From Desulfobotulus mexicanus (GTDB lineage: Bacteria > Desulfobacterota > Desulfobacteria > Desulfobacterales > ASO4-4): a stretch of 64,000 nt of DNA. The number at the start of each line of letters is the position of its first letter. Positions within the stretch are counted from its first letter, which is position 1. The notes under the pieces were generated by a model. That model saw only the letters and a program-made list of their open reading frames with translations. It did no database searches and was not told the DNA's origin. The stretch lies in contig NZ_VDMB01000006.1 of NCBI RefSeq assembly GCF_006175995.1, positions 87,686-151,685 of the forward strand, written 5' to 3'. The position numbers were made by a program, and so were the translations under genes. Below are positions 56,208 through 64,000 of this stretch, piece after piece.

Positions 56208-56366
56208 GCCCTGTTTTGTGTAGGGGCACCCTTTACGGGTGCCCGCTGACAGGCGCACAGAACTGCCTCGACAATTTTTCTGACCAGATTCATATGGCAA
56301 AACGTAGAAGCGGCTTCCAGCCGCTTTGAATAATGCGCCAGGATGGCGCATCTACAAAAAAACAAC
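56208..56366. repeat. flank copy A of a duplicated segment with hairpins
   Basis: This spacer between dgt and the helicase gene recurs at 60750-60953, behind the helicase pseudogene. Shared marks are TTTACGGCCCTGTTTTG, a GGGCACC...GGTGCCC hairpin, CGCACAGAACTGCC and the REP-like block at 56304. Copy B carries about 50 extra bases before its REP-like block. Confidence 0.85.
56304..56355. repeat. REP-like double palindrome, copy A
   Basis: GTAGA and TCTAC enclose two hairpins: AAGCGGC-ttcca-GCCGCTT and ATGCGCC-aggat-GGCGCAT. The layout resembles REP/REPIN elements moved by RAYT transposases. The same 52-bp block with two changes is at 60898-60949. Confidence 0.75.
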
Positions 56367-59300
56367 CTACACCGCTTCCCGAATCAGCCCCAGAAGAGCA
56401 TCCGCCGACATTTTTGCGCTCATGTCCGCACCTTCCAGAAGGCTGTCCGCCAGATCCCGCTTGAGGGCATGCATTTTCACTATCTTTTCCTCCACCGTGT
56501 TCTTCGTCACCAGACGGTATATGGTCACGGGCCGCTGCTGACCAATGCGGTGGGCACGGTCTGAAGCCTGATTCTCCACAGCCGGGTTCCACCATGGGTC
56601 CATATGAATCACATAGTCCGCCGCCGTAAGGTTCAACCCCACACCTCCGGCCTTGAGGCTGATGAGAAAGACATCCCCCTCCCCTGCCTGAAAAGCGGCA
56701 ATGGATTTCTGACGCTGCTCCGCAGGGGTGCTGCCGTCAAGGTACTGATAGGAAATGCCCTTTTTATCCAGATGCTCCCGAACAAGGGCAAGATGACCCA
56801 GAAACTGACTGAAAACCAGCGCCTTGTGTCGGTTCTCCAGAAGGTCATCGAGAATTTCCGAAAATGCGGCAAGCTTGCTGCTGGGAATATGCAGATCCTT
56901 GTCAACAAGGGAGCTGTGGCAGCAGGCCTGACGCAGCCTTGTGATTTCCGCAAGGATTTTGATGTGCTTCTGGCCGAAGCCGCTTTCCGTATCTTCTTCA
57001 ATGCGCTCCAGGGCCTGACGTCGCAGGGCTTCATAAAAGGCCGTTTCCTCCGGGGTCAAATCAATCTCAAGTTCCACTTCCGTCCGTGGGGGAAGTTCCT
57101 CCAGCACCTGTGCCTTGGTGCGGCGGAGAATAAAGGGCTGGACCAGCCGCTTGAGATCCTTTTTCGCCTGATCATCCTGATACTTTTCAATGGGATAGGC
57201 AAAGCGACGGTTGAAGCTTTCCAAAGAGCCGAGAAGACCCGGAACAATGAACTGAAAAAGGTTCCACAACTCCCTCAGGTGGTTTTCAATGGGCGTTCCC
57301 GTGAGGATCAGCCTGAAAGCGGCCTGAAGAGTCATGGCGGCCTTAGATCGCTGGGTGTCCATGTTTTTGATGGCCTGGGCCTCATCCAGAATGGCCACCT
57401 GCCAGGAAAGGTCTGCCAGCATTTCCGCATTTTTTGCCTGCTGCATCCTCCCATAGCTGCACACGAGAACATCAAAGGGTCCAAGGGCTTCCAGTTCTTT
57501 TTTTCCCGTATCCGCCGTCATGGTCTTAAAGTTGAGGGTGGGCGCAAAACGCCTTGCCTCCGCAAGCCAGTTACCGCACACCGATGTGGGAGCAATGACA
57601 AGGGAAGGGCCCTTTGCTGCGTGACGGATGAGAATGGCCAGAGCCTGAAGGGTTTTTCCAAGGCCCATGTCATCGGCAAGACAGGCACCAACCCCCCATT
57701 CGGAGAGGCGAACCATCCAGTTGAAGCCCTCTTTCTGGTAATCCCGCAGATCCGCAGCCAGGGTGGAGGGCAGCTCAGGTGGCGTGTCACTGACCTTCCG
57801 GATGCGGGACAGATGCTCCTCCCAGGCCTTGTCCGTTTTAAGCTGACCCAGATCCTCAAAAACCCCTTCCAAGGCCAGTGAAGCCATGGGATGAAAGCCC
57901 GTGGCACGGCCCTTTTTCGTGGTGTAGCGTTCCAGTTGTCGCAATCGTTTTTCAAACTCCCGGGTCAGGGCCACAAAGGCTCCGTCTTCAAGGGAAATGA
58001 AACGGCCAATCCGCCTTTTGCTGTCCAGAAGGGCCATGAGATCCAGGGTGAGGTTTTCGTCCACAAGGGCCGATCCGCTGATGGCAAACCAGTCTTCCTT
58101 CTCACGGATGCTGGCCTTGAACTGCATGGGGGAAAGGATGCCTGCCATACGAAACTTCTGGCCTTCGGGCCATGCAATGCGAATTTCTTCCTTCTGCGCT
58201 TCCAGCTCAAAAAGGAGCTCCAGGGCACTTTCCGTGTCCGGAAAAGTCCACTCCGAAGGGTGGCTTTCTTCGGCCTGAAGGCTGGGACAGGCAAGAATCA
58301 GCTCCTGCCTGCGCTTTTTTTCTTCGGAAAGATCCCGTGTGGTCTTCATCTGAGACCCCTTGACCGAAGCCACCACATTCCGCCCCCCCTTTCCCGGCGG
58401 ATAGGCCGGGCCATTTTCCCCAAAGGGCTGGGCCGCAAGAACAAGTTTCAGGCCCTCTCCCAAAGGAGAAAGCAGGGCGTGGAGACGGGATTCCGCCGTA
58501 ACCTCATTAAAACCAGAAGCATCCCCGCCAAAATCTATATCGGATTTTATGGGAATATGGGGGGCAAGGGTCTCCATCACCTCCTGCACCTTCAGTTCCG
58601 CAGACTGGGGCAGTCCCATTTTTTTCCCCAGAATTTCGGCCATATCCTCATACTCCTGATCCAGATGCACCACCCGGAAACGGCTGGGACTTTCCTGGAC
58701 CAGTACGTAACTGAAGGCATCATGGAGGGGATGGGGAGGGGGCGAAAGGGAAAGGGAGAGGCTGCCCTTCTTTTTTCCACTTTTGATTTTTGAAACAATA
58801 AGTTCAGGCTTTCCCCGTATCAGTTCGATGGGGGTGCCGTCCTCCGCATTAAAAAGAAGGGGGTGACCCGCAAGTTCGGAGAGAACAGAGGATTCAAAAA
58901 AATAACTCATCTTGCTGTTACCGTACCAATGGGATCTTGAATAATCGCTTTCAATGTGTCTGCATATGCGCCTGTCCTGTTCCGTAAGAAAGGTAAAGGA
59001 TTCTCGTTCATCGACAAGGCGCTTCAGGGCCACGGCCCTTCCCGCAGTCCAGCCATCCTTTTTTCTTTTCTGTTCCTTGGGCGAAATCTCGCAGGTTCCC
59101 GCTTCGCCGATACGGATGAACCAGACCATACGAGATTGGGGCCCGGCTCCATCCTCTCCGTCTCCGTCCAAAGCTCCTTTTTTCCTGTGAATCAGTAAAA
59201 GGGCCTCCAGGGCGTTTTCCCAGGCACTGTTGTTCCGGATCATGGTGATGAGGCAGGCATCTTCCCTTTCCTCTCCGTCTTCCAGCATGGAAATCAGTGC

Positions 59301-60608
59301 ATCCAGTTCCCTTTCACACCAGACAAAACCCTCCCGGCCAGCATGTTCCTTAAGGCTGATCAACTCCTTTAAATCCTTTGCAAGCCTTTCCTGATCTGCC
59401 CATGACTGGATAAAGGCAGAAAAAAAAGCTGTGAGCTTATGGGGGATACGGCCAATGGTCCCATTGAAAATCTGGTCTAAAGCCCGCACCCTTCCTTGCA
59501 TGAAAAAAATGTACTGATAAATCGTTTCATAGAGGGAAAACGATTCCCGGTTGCTTGTTATGGCTACCACAATAAAATTTTGGGCCGTATCCATGGATTT
59601 TCCGCTTTTTTCCCGGATAAGGGCAAGAAAGTAAAGGATGCCCATGGGATGGGGGAAGAAAATGGTCTTTCGTTTACGCTTCCGTTTTTTGAACAAAAGA
59701 AGGGCTTTTTCGTAGCAAAGAATGGCATCTTCGTCTTTGCCTTCGCTGAAGGCCCGCCAGCCCTGAAGACAAAGCAGATTTTCCATGCGCTCCGGGCCCC
59801 GCTTCTTCTCCCAGAAATCCAGCTTCTTTCTGTCATCCCGAAGCAGCCAGTAGCTAAGCGCAAAAGCTTCCAGATCCTCATCACAGCGATCCGAGCCCTC
59901 CAGCACCAGCCTTTCCACATAGGGCCCGTTAACCACACTGTTCTCCATATTGAATATGGCACGGGTAAAAAAAGGTGACAGATACTCCGTATGAAAAGAT
60001 GCAGGGAGCATGGAAAAAAGGAGGGGGTCAAAGGGATCGCTGCAGATTTCTATGAAAACATCCTTCTGGCTGACCCCATAACCATAGGATTTTTTTCTGA
60101 GCTGATTCAAAAAATCTACCGCTGCCTCTCCTCCTTTTTCATAGAGAACAATACGTACTTCCGCTGTTATTCTAGTTGTATCCCAATAGGAAGTCATTTC
60201 CTTGGCCATGTCAAGGCTGGGCCTGAGGCTTTCCACAAGGGAAGAAAATCTGCCCTCCGCAAGGAGGACTCTAGCAAGAATACGCAGCCAGGGTTTGGTC
60301 AGGACGGTGTAACCTCTATAGGGAGAGATAAGAAGCTTTTTTCTCTGCAGGGTTTTCAGGGCTTTTTCAATCATACCGGCCTGCGAAGGCTTTTTTTCTC
60401 CAGATTCAAGGACGGCAAGGGCCTTGATGATTGTCGCCATTGCCATGCGCTTGAAGTTTATGGCATGGATTTCCGCCACCCTCCTTTCAAGGGGTGAAAG
60501 GCTCTCAAGGACAGCCAGCGCTTCCTTGAGATCGGAAAGATCCGTGAAGCCGAGGGGTAAATGGCTTACTTCCTTGCTATCGATATTGGATGGAAGGTCG
60601 GTTTTCAT
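56367..60608 (-). CDS. SNF2 family DEAD-like helicase, 1413 residues
   Basis: The C-terminal 450 residues are an SNF2 ATPase: LADDMGLGKTLQALAIL near 979, VAILDEAQAIKN near 1074, LILTGTPIENHLRELW, and SLKAGGVGLNLTAAD plus [14 protein letters not shown] near 1354. The N-terminal 950 residues have no motif I recognise and contain charged helical sequence. Such enzymes translocate on duplex DNA or remodel RNA polymerase; long bacterial members also occur in defence islands. The N-terminal region is paralogous to the neighbouring pseudogene. Confidence 0.93.
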   Translation of the reverse strand: MKTDLPSNIDSKEVSHLPLGFTDLSDLKEALAVLESLSPLERRVAEIHAINFKRMAMATIIKALAVLESGEKKPSQAGMIEKALKTLQRKKLLISPYRGYTVLTKPWLRILARVLLAEGRFSSLVESLRPSLDMAKEMTSYWDTTRITAEVRIVLYEKGGEAAVDFLNQLRKKSYGYGVSQKDVFIEICSDPFDPLLFSMLPASFHTEYLSPFFTRAIFNMENSVVNGPYVERLVLEGSDRCDEDLEAFALSYWLLRDDRKKLDFWEKKRGPERMENLLCLQGWRAFSEGKDEDAILCYEKALLLFKKRKRKRKTIFFPHPMGILYFLALIREKSGKSMDTAQNFIVVAITSNRESFSLYETIYQYIFFMQGRVRALDQIFNGTIGRIPHKLTAFFSAFIQSWADQERLAKDLKELISLKEHAGREGFVWCERELDALISMLEDGEEREDACLITMIRNNSAWENALEALLLIHRKKGALDGDGEDGAGPQSRMVWFIRIGEAGTCEISPKEQKRKKDGWTAGRAVALKRLVDERESFTFLTEQDRRICRHIESDYSRSHWYGNSKMSYFFESSVLSELAGHPLLFNAEDGTPIELIRGKPELIVSKIKSGKKKGSLSLSLSPPPHPLHDAFSYVLVQESPSRFRVVHLDQEYEDMAEILGKKMGLPQSAELKVQEVMETLAPHIPIKSDIDFGGDASGFNEVTAESRLHALLSPLGEGLKLVLAAQPFGENGPAYPPGKGGRNVVASVKGSQMKTTRDLSEEKKRRQELILACPSLQAEESHPSEWTFPDTESALELLFELEAQKEEIRIAWPEGQKFRMAGILSPMQFKASIREKEDWFAISGSALVDENLTLDLMALLDSKRRIGRFISLEDGAFVALTREFEKRLRQLERYTTKKGRATGFHPMASLALEGVFEDLGQLKTDKAWEEHLSRIRKVSDTPPELPSTLAADLRDYQKEGFNWMVRLSEWGVGACLADDMGLGKTLQALAILIRHAAKGPSLVIAPTSVCGNWLAEARRFAPTLNFKTMTADTGKKELEALGPFDVLVCSYGRMQQAKNAEMLADLSWQVAILDEAQAIKNMDTQRSKAAMTLQAAFRLILTGTPIENHLRELWNLFQFIVPGLLGSLESFNRRFAYPIEKYQDDQAKKDLKRLVQPFILRRTKAQVLEELPPRTEVELEIDLTPEETAFYEALRRQALERIEEDTESGFGQKHIKILAEITRLRQACCHSSLVDKDLHIPSSKLAAFSEILDDLLENRHKALVFSQFLGHLALVREHLDKKGISYQYLDGSTPAEQRQKSIAAFQAGEGDVFLISLKAGGVGLNLTAADYVIHMDPWWNPAVENQASDRAHRIGQQRPVTIYRLVTKNTVEEKIVKMHALKRDLADSLLEGADMSAKMSADALLGLIREAV

Positions 60609-60897
60609 TGGGTCTGATCCTCAAAAAATATTCTGATTACTACCCTGACTCAGCGACAGTTCACAGGTCAGCTTGTTGAGCAGACCCATGGTGCGAGAGG
60701 ATATTTTAGTGAGGGCTGGCTTGAAGGACTGCCCCTGTGAATAGTTTTACGGCCCTGTTTTGTGTAGGGGCACCCTTTACAGGTGCCCGCTGACAGGCGC
60801 ACAGAACTGCCACAACAATTTTCCTGACCAGATTCCTGTGGCAAAAAGAACGTATGAATCCAAGCAACAAATTACTCAATACAAGCCCGCAAACAAT

Positions 60898-60949
60898 GTA
60901 GAAGCGGCTTCCAGTCGCTTTAAATAATGCGCCAGGATGGCGCATCTAC
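60898..60949. repeat. REP-like double palindrome, copy B
   Basis: The same arrangement of two hairpins within GTAGA/TCTAC as at 56304-56355. One stem has an A-C mismatch (CAGTCGC instead of CAGCCGC). It lies just beyond the helicase pseudogene. Confidence 0.72.
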
Positions 60950-60960
60950 AAAAAACAACC

Positions 60961-61931
60961 TACACCGCTTCCCGGATCAGCCCCAGGAGGGCATCCGCCG
61001 ACATTTTTGCGCTCATGTCCGCACCTTCCAGAAGCTGTCCGCCAGATCCCGCTTGAGGGCATGCATTTTCACAATCTTTTCCTCCACCGTGTTCTTCGTC
61101 ACCAGACGGTATATGGTCACGGGCCGCTGCTGACCAATGCGGTGGGCACGGTCTGAAGCCTGATTCTCACTCTTCCACAAGCCTTTCTGCATAATCCAAC
61201 AGAGAGCTGTTCTTCTGCCAGGAAATATTATGTAAAAAAACTGGCTTTTTAATATACTCGCATTGGAATTTACGGGGAAGAAAGCTAAACAACTCCGGCA
61301 CAAAGGGATGACAGCAGAACTCAAGCCAGATAGCCTCCAGCGCTTCTTTTCCTTCCGCATCACCAATCCACCGGAAATACAAAGCTTCGGCGGCTTCCCC
61401 GCCTTCGGTCAGTAAGGCAATGCGCATGGCAGCCTTAAGATCTTTCATCTTCAACTTTTTACTGGCCTTGAAATCTTCTTCCCTAAGCTCAAGAGTCTCT
61501 ACAATCACTTCAGCCATGGAAGAAAATCTCTTTTCACGCATAAGATGCAGGGTAATACTGCGGGCATAAGGCTTTGTCGGGCAAAGGAAGCTGGGATTTT
61601 TTCCCACAAGAAAATCACGGGCCATGAGCTTGGTCAACTCTGAACGAAACCTGATAAAATTCTGACTTTTAATTTTAGGCTCAAAGGACTTTCCATCCTT
61701 ATCTTTAATCCCAAAGGCAGCAAAACAGGCCACAAGCTGACCCTGATTGATGCCACAGGAAGCAACGGCCAGAATTTCCATTATGCTTCTCTCAAATTCC
61801 GACAGGGCTTGATATTCGGCAATATTTTTTTTTATTGTTGTCATTACTGCAATCCATGGCTCAGGTTGGAAGATGGGCAGGTTCTGGCGAAGCAAAGCCC
61901 CCATGACTGTCTGCGAAAGCAGATTTATCAA
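60961..61931 (-). pseudogene. deleted second SNF2 helicase (N-terminus joined to C-terminus)
   Basis: From the right, about 250 codons resemble the N-terminal region of the intact helicase (for example [13 protein letters not shown] and [17 protein letters not shown] against EGGEAAVDFLNQL and SMLPASFHTEYLSPFF). They end at a TGA at 61167. At that point the sequence switches, out of frame, to the last 70 codons of an SNF2 gene ([17 protein letters not shown]), nearly identical in DNA to 56367-56576. One further base is missing near 61034. About 1100 codons between the two parts are gone, so the gene is dead. Confidence 0.85.
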
Positions 61932-62001
61932 AAGAAGACAGAGGAAGAAAGGATGATTTTTTCAATTGTTTATTAAGTGAAGATACTCATGGTTTATCTG
62001 T

Positions 62002-62052
62002 AAAAAAAACCCGGAAACAGATATGTTTTTTATTCAACATATCCGTTTCCGG
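62002..62052 (-). terminator. rho-independent terminator after the GDPD gene
   Basis: Arms 62011-62027 and 62036-62052 pair over 17 bases with one mismatch. On the minus strand the stem is followed by GTTTTTTTTA. It lies 140 bp past the GDPD stop. Confidence 0.85.
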
Positions 62053-62189
62053 ACCTGACTAAAGCTGTATCCCGTAATAGATTACCCTTTGCCCCCCTGC
62101 TGCCCTCTGGACCGGGGGGAGGGTTCAATTTACAGGAGTATCAATCCTGAAAATGGTCATATTTCTTCAACTCAGCAATAAAAACCTGA

Positions 62190-63521
62190 TTACCAGCCAT
62201 AGGAGCTTAAAATCTCATCCAGTTCCGCATGAAGAGTTTTTCCATAAAACCGAATCAGCACGTCAGGTCTGTTACTGAACATACCATCCACACCATTCTC
62301 CATAGCCCTTACCATATCAACCTCTTCATCAATGGTATAAGCATGTACCAGCAAACCCATATCGTGGGCAATATGATTGAGCCTTGGACTGATTAAATCC
62401 ATATAGCTCTGATCTCCCTTTTCAGGATCATTGTACCCTGCCAGCTGGGTTCCGGGACCTACGGCCAAAGCGCCATTATCCTTTGCCCACTGCAGCCACA
62501 TCCTGTAATTATCTTCAGAAAGAATTTCCCATTTTGCAGTAAACTGTGCATAGCTTTCCCCTTCCGCCTGAGTCAGGGGCTCGTCTTTTCTCAGTGGACC
62601 ATAGGTTTTGGAAAGATCTGCATCAGGAGAAAACTGATCCACCTTTTCACTTCCCCAGTCCATGGCTTCCTGCCTGGTATACAACCAGAGCAAAAAACAC
62701 TTAGGAGTTTCCGGCATATACTTGTTGAGCAAGGGCAGACTTCCGGGTTCAAAGGTCTGAAGGATGGTTCTGGCCTTTGTAAACTGAATCCCAACTTTTT
62801 TATCAGAATCAAATCCTTCGGGGGCGTCCTTCACAGAAGTTGCCAGCCAGCCTCTTTTTTTAAGAAGCTCATAAAGATCTTTTTCAATCCCCGGGAAAAA
62901 TGTGGATACCTTTGTTTCAATATAAAGACCAGGTCTGTTACCATTGTCATTGGGATCCGGCTGGCCATTGGCAAGCTTTCCTTCGGCAATATTGATAACT
63001 TCCTCCAGGGTGGAAATTCTTGCGTTCACAAAGGAACTTCTGGCTCTGTCAGGAAACTGCTCATTGAACCATGAGCCTGCGTCAAGACTCTTAACCTCTT
63101 CAAGGGTAAAGTCACTCATCCGGTTTTTTGCCCTGTCGGGGAAAACCTCAGAAATATTCGATTTTTCAGAAAGGTCATTGCAATGGGATGCGATCAGAAC
63201 ACCATCTTTGGTCCTCTGCAGATCAACCTCCAGATATTCAGCCCCCATCTGCCGGGCAATAATATAAGCCTGTTCCGTAGATTCGGGGGCATAGTATGAA
63301 GCTCCCCGGTGAGCAATAACAGCGTTATGAGGCACACCAGCTTTCCTGCTTAACACCTCTCCCCTGTTTTTTTCTGCCACATTCACGGCAGCTTTTACAT
63401 CTTCCATCTGTATTGCTGCCTCACCCTTCGGCAACTCTGTTTCAGAATCTTTCCTGCTTTCCATACAGCCAAATGTCAAAAATACCATTGCAATAATTAA
63501 TACTGCCAGTCTTTTCATCAA
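62190..63521 (-). CDS. glycerophosphodiester phosphodiesterase lipoprotein (GlpQ-like)
   Basis: A 443-residue protein. The signal peptide ends in a lipobox (LTFGC), so it is a lipoprotein. The GDPD TIM barrel shows VIAHRGASYYAPEST, EVDLQRTKDGVLIASHC (catalytic Glu, Asp and His), YIETKVS and a C-terminal VHAYTIDEEVDMVRAMENGVDGMFSNRP. It hydrolyses glycerophosphodiesters to glycerol-3-phosphate in the envelope. The N-terminal 60 residues and a long insert near 270-330 are extra. It is transcribed alone. Confidence 0.92.
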   Translation of the reverse strand: MMKRLAVLIIAMVFLTFGCMESRKDSETELPKGEAAIQMEDVKAAVNVAEKNRGEVLSRKAGVPHNAVIAHRGASYYAPESTEQAYIIARQMGAEYLEVDLQRTKDGVLIASHCNDLSEKSNISEVFPDRAKNRMSDFTLEEVKSLDAGSWFNEQFPDRARSSFVNARISTLEEVINIAEGKLANGQPDPNDNGNRPGLYIETKVSTFFPGIEKDLYELLKKRGWLATSVKDAPEGFDSDKKVGIQFTKARTILQTFEPGSLPLLNKYMPETPKCFLLWLYTRQEAMDWGSEKVDQFSPDADLSKTYGPLRKDEPLTQAEGESYAQFTAKWEILSEDNYRMWLQWAKDNGALAVGPGTQLAGYNDPEKGDQSYMDLISPRLNHIAHDMGLLVHAYTIDEEVDMVRAMENGVDGMFSNRPDVLIRFYGKTLHAELDEILSSYGW

Positions 63522-63684
63522 TACTCTCCTTACTGTAATTTTGACATAAATCGTGGCATCCAGGATTAAATTTTTCTGATCAATTGGTTATGAATCAGAA
63601 TATGTTTTTGTAGATATTTTTACATAAAAAAGTCAAACTGATTTGTTGAACGCAGCCGCTTCGCGGCAGAAAAGAGTTAAATAA

Positions 63685-63748
63685 GGTACACTCCTTCAAT
63701 TGCAGCCCACAGCTGCAGCCCAACAACCCATTGGAGAAGGAGTGTACC
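63685..63748 (+). promoter_or_regulatory. inverted repeat enclosing the recombinase leader
   Basis: GGTACACTCCTTC (63685-63697) is the exact inverse of GAAGGAGTGTACC (63736-63748), which ends at the base before the ATG and contains the ribosome site GGAG. An inner stem TGCAGC/GCTGCA (63701-63706, 63712-63717) lies between them. In RNA the outer stem would hide the ribosome site; in DNA it could be the recombinase binding site or element end. Confidence 0.6.
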
Positions 63749-64000
63749 ATGAACCAGCAGGAACAGGAGCAATTCAACAGGCTTTACGAGAATCATCTGA
63801 AAACCCTGAAACTTCAGGGCAAAGCCCAAAAAACCATTGAAGCCTATGCCAGAGCGGTACGCAGAGTCAGCAGTCACTTTGACTGTTGCCCGGACAATCT
63901 CAGCCCTGAGAATCTACAGGACTATTTTGCAGATCTGGTAGAAACCCATTCCTGGAGTACAATCAAGATAGACAGAAACGGTCTTCAGCACTTCTGGAAG
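63749..64000 (+). CDS. tyrosine recombinase/integrase, 5' part only
   Basis: Eighty-four codons are visible before the window ends. LYENHLKTLKLQGKAQKTIEAYARAVRRV and LSPENLQDYFADLV match the SAM-like N-terminal core-binding domain of phage-type integrases, especially the short recombinases found with IS91-type transposases. The catalytic domain is beyond the edge. Confidence 0.8.
   Translation, partial: MNQQEQEQFNRLYENHLKTLKLQGKAQKTIEAYARAVRRVSSHFDCCPDNLSPENLQDYFADLVETHSWSTIKIDRNGLQHFWK

Noticed and set aside
56604..58793. Long plus-strand frames (425 and 300 codons) opposite the SNF2 helicase gene
   Set aside because: Long only because the minus-strand gene has few stop-producing codons on the reverse; the helicase motifs decide the strand.

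Overview
The window looks like chromosomal DNA of a Gram-negative, probably anaerobic bacterium of the Desulfobacterota (Desulfobacteraceae or Desulfobotulus type). This is inferred from the gene mix: type IV pilus minor pilins with PilY1, TrpR/TrpB, alanine dehydrogenase, B12-binding radical SAM protein, CheX, PhoH/PIN ATPase and type I-C CRISPR. No rRNA or other decisive marker is present. Coding density is high, ATGA start/stop overlaps are frequent and Shine-Dalgarno (SD) sites are strong.

1-13.7 kb (minus strand) holds two successive minor-pilin operons. The upstream one reads fimT-pilW-pilV-pilX-pilY1. The downstream one reads pilV-pilW-pilX-(small secreted protein)-pilY1, and its last gene runs off the left edge. 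A terminator at 6461-6517 separates them. The two PilY1 adhesins differ in their calcium loop and linker regions. 14.3-15.9 kb is a trpR-trpB operon without trpA. 15.9-16.5 kb is non-coding apart from a possible small ORF with an in-frame UGA; it also holds a purine-rich degenerate repeat and a strong RNA hairpin.

16.5-29.8 kb is mostly housekeeping: a membrane/HEAT-like protein with a CPBP protease, CheX, a glutaredoxin-like protein, an alpha/beta hydrolase, PhoH/PIN ATPase, tRNA-Ala(GGC) with clear promoter and terminator, a periplasmic solute-binding protein, alanine dehydrogenase, an AlkD-like protein with a GNAT acetyltransferase, YciH/SUI1, a CDF metal transporter and an M55 aminopeptidase. 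Between ald and the AlkD-like gene lies a 347-bp palindromic, MITE-like element.

29.9-46.3 kb is a defence region. A two-gene ATPase plus partner module is followed by a WYL regulator and a complete type I-C CRISPR-Cas locus (cas3, cas5, cas8c with probable internal cas11c, cas7, cas4, cas1, cas2, leader). The array has 75 repeats and 74 spacers, about 67 of them distinct. Between cas3 and cas5 sits an isolated degenerate repeat carrying the exact 12-nt 3' handle of the array repeat. The sequence after it partly matches the region upstream of cas3, so it could encode a CreR/CreA-like regulatory guide RNA. The distal end of the array abuts an N-terminally truncated ImmA/IrrE-like metallopeptidase gene.

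46.4-54.2 kb holds a UPF0462-family protein, an ABC-2 exporter operon (permease, ATPase, permease fused to a CPBP protease), a radical SAM protein, a rhodanese lipoprotein and a pseudouridine synthase. 54.3-64 kb is again accessory: hicAB, a dGTPase-like HD hydrolase, a 1413-residue SNF2 helicase, and a rearranged pseudogene of a second such helicase. Both helicase 3' ends share a duplicated flank with REP-like palindromes. A GDPD lipoprotein follows, and then the start of a tyrosine recombinase whose ribosome-binding site lies in a long inverted repeat.
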